Source: Neobacillus rhizophilus (GTDB lineage: Bacteria; Bacillota; Bacilli; Bacillales; Cytobacillaceae). From it: DNA of 64,000 nt. Shown here in pieces: positions 60,601 through 64,000 of this stretch. The stretch covers positions 827,666 to 891,665 of the forward strand of contig NZ_JAGYPF010000004.1 of NCBI RefSeq assembly GCF_018343535.1, given 5' to 3'. The translations under genes were made by a program, and so were the position numbers. Every line of letters starts with the position of its first letter. The stretch's first letter is position 1. The notes below the pieces were generated by a model. The model made no database searches and was not told the DNA's origin. It saw nothing but the letters and a program-made list of their open reading frames with translations.

Positions 60601-63502
60601 CGATTTCTGGTGGAAGAACCATCTGGCAGCGGCCGAGACAGGGCTCAAGCTTATTGGCTTAGCAGGGAAGCCGAGGCTGGTGGAAATGGTGTTAGAAAAC
60701 GAGGCCGCACAGCTTCAAACAGCCCTTGTACAAGAAGGAATATCGGGGAAAGGCCAAGTTAATCCCAATTATATCGCCGAAATTGCTGAACTCGATCCTC
60801 TAACCCTGCAAAATTCAAAGCCGTACCGGTCCCTTTTATATCTACTTTTAAAGCATTCCATGCTGTGGGAATATGCGGGTGCAGCCATAAGAGCGGGGTT
60901 TGTCAAAAAGGAGCAGATGAAGGAGCCCGAACTGGTCGACATCCCCGAAAGGACCACGATGACTCCGCTGCGCTTGCTTCAAAAACCGGCACCGCCGGAA
61001 CCGGGCATAAAAATAGCGGACTATTTGCACAAGCTTAGCTACAAAGATCCTGCTCATCAAGATATTGCTGCCATTGCCGAGCAACGGGAGAAACTGCAGT
61101 ATTTGGCAGAGCAGTCTGTGGACGTGTTGGAAGAGCTGCTAAAGGAAAGTCTTGATCTCAGTTCGCATAGGCTGGATGCCTGGATAACAGCTTGTGCATC
61201 TGAACGTCTTAGTGATCTTCGCAGAAAAAAGCCTCAGGGCATCTATACTGGTGGTTACGGCTGGGTTGAGAACTTGCGTCCATCTCAGAGAAGTGCCAGC
61301 AATGGCTATATTCATGCTCCATCGCCGGCACATGCTGTAACAGCGGCTATTCTACGCAGCGGTTATCTTGCCCACTCTGGCACAGGAAATGGAGATCTGC
61401 TTGCAGTAGATCTGTCTTCTGAGCGCGTACGGCTAGCACTATGGCTTCTTGATGGCATCCGTCAAGGACAGCCAATGGGTGCCCTACTTGGCTACCGCTT
61501 CGAACGTGGCTTGGAGGAGCGTTCACCGGGTCAGCTGAATAAATACATTAAGGTCTTACGTAATCTTGCTCCTTTGATAGCCAATAAGCTGATTCCCAAA
61601 ACCGGGAATGTGGAGGTTACAGCTGCAACCAGTGTTGTGGACGGCCTTGCGCTGCTGCGGCGTTGGCAAAAAGGAACGGAAAACGGAATTTGGGACATAG
61701 ACACCGTGCCATTTGATGTTCTGGGAACAATGCTGCCTGCGCGTGGAACTTCCGATCATGCTGCGCTGGAGGAAGAGTTAAAAAAAATAGCCGATTTAGT
61801 AGACGCTTTAAGTGATCTAGCTTTAGCAGAGAGCGTTTACCAAACGGTTCAGGGAAACCCTACTCGAACTGCCGCCAGCCTTGAGGGATTATCTAGAGGG
61901 GAGTTGCTGCCGCCTGAGCCGGAGGTCGTCCAATCCGCACGCAGCGGGATTGGTGTTACGCATCGGGTAATAGTGATGTTGGGAGATGTTTTTACAGACG
62001 ATAAGTATCTGCAAAGTTGGGATTATGATGAGGATAGACAGATGCGCGCTAAAGCCGAACCGGCTTTGAATGCCTGGGCGGCCAGATTATTTGGCGACCC
62101 GTCCCAGGTGATTTGCAGGGTACTATTTGAGGATCCAAAAACCGGAACGTTTGAAGAAGATACCATTACGTTGAAACAGTTGCGTTTGTCGCCGCTAGAT
62201 GTTCTATATACAGCCATTCCTCAGAAGCCTGAACCGGTTTTCGGGTCTCAAGATTACAGGGCCTCTGCATCTGAGATTGAACAACGGACTCTACTTTTAG
62301 CAGAAGAGATGCGTCCAGGCATGCTTGTGACGTTGCTGCTTGACCGTGACGGCAGTTGGGGAGCAGATAAGCTCAGTTTTCCTGAGCTCTTCGAGATAGT
62401 TCGTTCAGCCCTTGCCGTTATTACTGCGGCCCGTGAACTTGAACATAGCGATTTGCTAGAACCTCGTGAGGCTGTTCGTGCAGATGTTGATCAAGCCAAT
62501 GAAATTGATTTAGACGATTTCAAGAAAAGAGCGGACCAAGCAGTCACCGAATTGCAGAATCGCGTGCAATTGTTGGGGGATTTGACCACGAGTCATCCGT
62601 TATTAGTGGATTTGTATCAAGCGCTCATTCAGCTTTCTTACTGCATAGGGGATGCGGTTCCTATATCTGCAGGGGGAACAGTTAATGAAAAGATAAATCA
62701 GCTTCAACAGCAAGCATCATGGCTCGTAAATGATCTGTCCCAACTGGTCGATCAGTTGACAAACCTGGAGGCTGAATTCGACCGTGATAAGGCCTCGAGG
62801 GCCGACAAGGTAGAGCATGACCGGAAGCGGCTGCAAGCCATTTTTGGCGCAGACTTTCGCGTTCTTCCAAAATTAAAGTCGAAAAACGCTGCCCTTCTCA
62901 AAAATTCATTCGATGACAAACTGGGAATTCAAGAGGTAACCCCATGGTTTCAACGAATCGCCAAGGTACGCAAGGAAGTTGGAAATCTGGAGAGGTTGCT
63001 GCTTTATGCGGAAGCTGCTAGTGGCGGCAGGGCAAGAATCTCCTTTGATGTCGCTCAGTTGCCTTATCAGCCTGGTGATAAATGGGCTGGAGAAAAGAGT
63101 GCCCAGGGCGAAAAACTTGGTGGGCAATTGTCCCTTGTCGCTCATCGCCCTGGTGGATTTAACAGAAACGATTGGGTATCAGGTTTGGTGATTGACGAGA
63201 TAGTTGAAGTGTTTCCTAATAAAAGGGAAACAACGGCGGTCGCCTTCCACTATGATGCTCCAGGTGCGGTTGCACCCCAGGCCGTACTGCTTGCAGTGGC
63301 GCCGGACGTGAATCGGCCTTGGGATGAAAATACGCTCGAAGCCATTCTGCTAGAGACACTTGAGCTTAGTAAACTGCGGGCTGTGGATTCAGCTGCCTTG
63401 GGGGATTTAGGACAATATCTGCCGGCACTTTACTTTGCATTTAACTCCGCGAACGAGACGATCGGGATGAATCTGTATGATTTTTCTAAAGAAAAGTCTT
63501 GA
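57671..63502 (+). CDS. Giant protein (1943 residues) with coiled coil and FG-GAP-like repeats
   Basis: A 1943-residue protein. The first ~215 residues form a long Ala/Lys/Glu/Gln-rich coiled coil. A conserved-looking region follows (LPALRVGNQPYGLLPVTSLD near 555). At about 636-880 three FG-GAP/VCBS-like units occur, each with an Asp-rich calcium-type loop (ADVMGTGLSDL, ADLNGTGKPDL, ADLDQNGRPEL) and an IGW strand, spaced about 65 residues. The remaining ~1000 residues are mostly helical, with a second coiled segment near 1620-1700. The C-terminal IDEIVEVFPNKRETTAVAFH ... ALGDLGQYLPALYFAFN is probably a conserved end domain. No signal peptide or enzyme motif. ATG behind AGGAGG. Confidence 0.7.
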   Translation: MPNSELQVLREELFLARKSAGAAAEEVAKLKEPVKLAEKEADAAKKAAEDKQLRLDDLIKQTSLLPSLQSRFQAEQAEADRLAAAVKAATAELANRRAAVNRLPPIFRQQQLMQLMELEKKLKELQAQADAAAQIAANTKQQIDLLSLLLGQIPVAEAEVKAARMVEASTALKLKQLQQKLSDAQGRIEAEKDAIQRYHDKLEQLLRQLKADLPIALFPVRIETRFVITVDGTDLLVRIYPDDIGQDSLRRELTPVEINWGQAFWQKADEAESEEETKQAWAELAQRFGGERAAWIKEKTRPDGNGPGKPAASAWGSAAKAALLPDRWTVYLYKGEKKALVARSNPIIDTIATSPSSESGKQLGNSGLFLDEGILWMADFEQAIKIGMALRIRLTTELLSGIDRLVVLGVKVSLNEQESASDLAALMDAHHYTHGLGFIPTGTPSNNTEEVQSGYGEQDTGHWNSFAAEFNTSLVPEANGSLAASAFGIPAATFQHVPYANGVDQIDAKIINHVLWPATWGYFLFQMMDGIEMENDLERWRSWFADYVRARGPLPALRVGNQPYGLLPVTSLDKYRPLFEPDLLMVYVPEGQLQLLSRIGWNVTLDRGVSHWSDQYKIPVNLSSIFSRTTLNSNVRPVLALTAADVMGTGLSDLILFASVQTILGRNEAYQIGWQVNEQGIAKSWSNALTVPNGPAGDVVASAVVCADLNGTGKPDLFILRVTVSRGIRNASYCIGWELDQSGKPASWSNVMSIKIPITSNSVHIAAAIADLDQNGRPELIIVTAPDDGSGPAQCQIGWDLTDNGVVTRWTNQQIIRDWPTGQVKGLCINVNHAGVIPEVNVVYLAESDASTVSYLHQLRGFDRVSGAINEWAVRLLTNGPANQKGGSLALALADVGRSSRVHLGTASGRANLLSALRSIWRRSLTNVPYYGRTINGNKDLVEMLGMDGVSGSYTVRPVMGPLYTNELWNFMQRPLDDFWWKNHLAAAETGLKLIGLAGKPRLVEMVLENEAAQLQTALVQEGISGKGQVNPNYIAEIAELDPLTLQNSKPYRSLLYLLLKHSMLWEYAGAAIRAGFVKKEQMKEPELVDIPERTTMTPLRLLQKPAPPEPGIKIADYLHKLSYKDPAHQDIAAIAEQREKLQYLAEQSVDVLEELLKESLDLSSHRLDAWITACASERLSDLRRKKPQGIYTGGYGWVENLRPSQRSASNGYIHAPSPAHAVTAAILRSGYLAHSGTGNGDLLAVDLSSERVRLALWLLDGIRQGQPMGALLGYRFERGLEERSPGQLNKYIKVLRNLAPLIANKLIPKTGNVEVTAATSVVDGLALLRRWQKGTENGIWDIDTVPFDVLGTMLPARGTSDHAALEEELKKIADLVDALSDLALAESVYQTVQGNPTRTAASLEGLSRGELLPPEPEVVQSARSGIGVTHRVIVMLGDVFTDDKYLQSWDYDEDRQMRAKAEPALNAWAARLFGDPSQVICRVLFEDPKTGTFEEDTITLKQLRLSPLDVLYTAIPQKPEPVFGSQDYRASASEIEQRTLLLAEEMRPGMLVTLLLDRDGSWGADKLSFPELFEIVRSALAVITAARELEHSDLLEPREAVRADVDQANEIDLDDFKKRADQAVTELQNRVQLLGDLTTSHPLLVDLYQALIQLSYCIGDAVPISAGGTVNEKINQLQQQASWLVNDLSQLVDQLTNLEAEFDRDKASRADKVEHDRKRLQAIFGADFRVLPKLKSKNAALLKNSFDDKLGIQEVTPWFQRIAKVRKEVGNLERLLLYAEAASGGRARISFDVAQLPYQPGDKWAGEKSAQGEKLGGQLSLVAHRPGGFNRNDWVSGLVIDEIVEVFPNKRETTAVAFHYDAPGAVAPQAVLLAVAPDVNRPWDENTLEAILLETLELSKLRAVDSAALGDLGQYLPALYFAFNSANETIGMNLYDFSKEKS

Positions 63503-63538
63503 ATAATTACTAAAAAAAGAATGTGAAAGGAGAATAAG

Positions 63539-64000
63539 ATGCCCTCAATTACAACTTGGACCCGTCTCGAGCCGCGGACCCGTAGTGAAGCTATACAGGC
63601 AAGTCTGCAGGCCAGGGTTTATGATCCTTTGTGGATGCTCGCCCGTCAGTGGCAGTTTGGCGAATTTCAAGGTGAGGATAACGGCTCCCCGGTGGCTGTT
63701 CAGTTGCAAGCCGAGCAAAGTCAGTTAAGCATGTTTTCTCCAGGAAGACCGCAGCCGCTTCCAATTAAAACTGATGCGCTGCCTTACGACAGTACGCTGC
63801 TGCCACTGGAGACAATGGTGGAGCGAGAGAACGGAACCGTTCCACCCACTGAACACTTCCGAAATCAGGTTGAATCAGGCCTTCATTTTTTACGCTTGCT
63901 TGGCGATACACTGAGTATGAGATACCGAACGAAGTATCTCGATGCATATCCTCTCGATCCCTTGACCCCAGAACAGCGGCACAGAATGGATGGGGAAAGC
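63539..64000 (+). CDS. Start of a further large-cluster protein (truncated by the window)
   Basis: An ATG at 63539 behind AAAGGAG opens a frame that is still open at the right edge (154 codons). It starts PSITTWTRLEPRTRSEA, then ARVYDPLWMLARQWQFGEFQ and GEDNGSPVAVQLQAEQ. I recall the WxLARQWQFGEFQGEDxGSP pattern in unannotated proteins of actinobacteria, but the family is unnamed to me. It begins 36 bases after the 1943-residue gene in the same direction and is therefore the next member of the cluster. Confidence 0.75.
   Translation, partial: MPSITTWTRLEPRTRSEAIQASLQARVYDPLWMLARQWQFGEFQGEDNGSPVAVQLQAEQSQLSMFSPGRPQPLPIKTDALPYDSTLLPLETMVERENGTVPPTEHFRNQVESGLHFLRLLGDTLSMRYRTKYLDAYPLDPLTPEQRHRMDGES

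Noticed and set aside
51343..63145. Many open frames opposite the giant genes
   Set aside because: They are shadows caused by high GC content; none has a ribosome site and recognisable protein features.
51333..64000. Prophage, contractile injection system or Tc toxin locus
   Set aside because: No tail tube, sheath, baseplate, terminase, Rhs or TcA/B/C motif was recognised. FG-GAP-like repeats alone are not enough.

Overview
The window is chromosomal DNA of a low-GC, Gram-positive, spore-former-type Bacillaceae (Bacillus, Neobacillus or Mesobacillus-like). This rests on strong GGAGG ribosome sites, frequent TTG/GTG starts, lipobox-type binding proteins, a HelD-type helicase, a DUF2515 (YppC-like) protein and a family of GGGGACGGTTC...GAACCGTCCCC palindromes between genes. 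No rRNA, tRNA, integrase, transposase or CRISPR array was seen.

Layout. (1) 1-4.4 kb: the end of a UvrD-like helicase, a DUF4236 protein, a cardiolipin synthase and a decayed gene copy. (2) 4.5-22.2 kb: a sigma-54 activator gene followed by a good -24/-12 promoter and a long one-directional catabolic cluster. It holds an acyl-CoA ligase, two short-chain dehydrogenases, a luciferase-like monooxygenase, an SMP-30 lactonase, a flavin reductase, a complete Liv-type ABC importer with two binding proteins, a peptide-type binding protein and a frameshifted aldehyde dehydrogenase. Together they could take up a compound, oxidise it by a Baeyer-Villiger-like route and activate the acid with CoA (inference). 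(3) 22.2-38 kb: mixed single genes separated by palindromic repeats, with a decayed aldo/keto reductase, an eight-unit 52-bp tandem hairpin array, a ThDP decarboxylase and small membrane proteins. (4) 38.1-49.9 kb: a TetR regulator with three matching operator-like sites, then an acid-CoA cluster: NPD-type flavoprotein, carboxyltransferase, three acyl-CoA ligases, a sodium/solute symporter with a small two-helix membrane partner, and an alpha-methylacyl-CoA racemase-like CaiB/BaiF protein. (5) 50-64 kb: a DUF2515 gene followed by four very large or truncated genes of visibly higher GC. They encode 1164, 911, 1943 and more than 154 residues: a DUF6603 protein, two uncharacterised giant proteins (one with a coiled coil and FG-GAP-like repeats), and one gene that runs off the right edge.

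The last region is the best candidate for an undescribed system. The four genes are tightly packed on one strand, their products lack signal peptides or membrane helices, and no enzyme motif is recognisable. The cluster continues beyond the window. The two catabolic clusters are otherwise typical in their parts, but their substrates are unknown.
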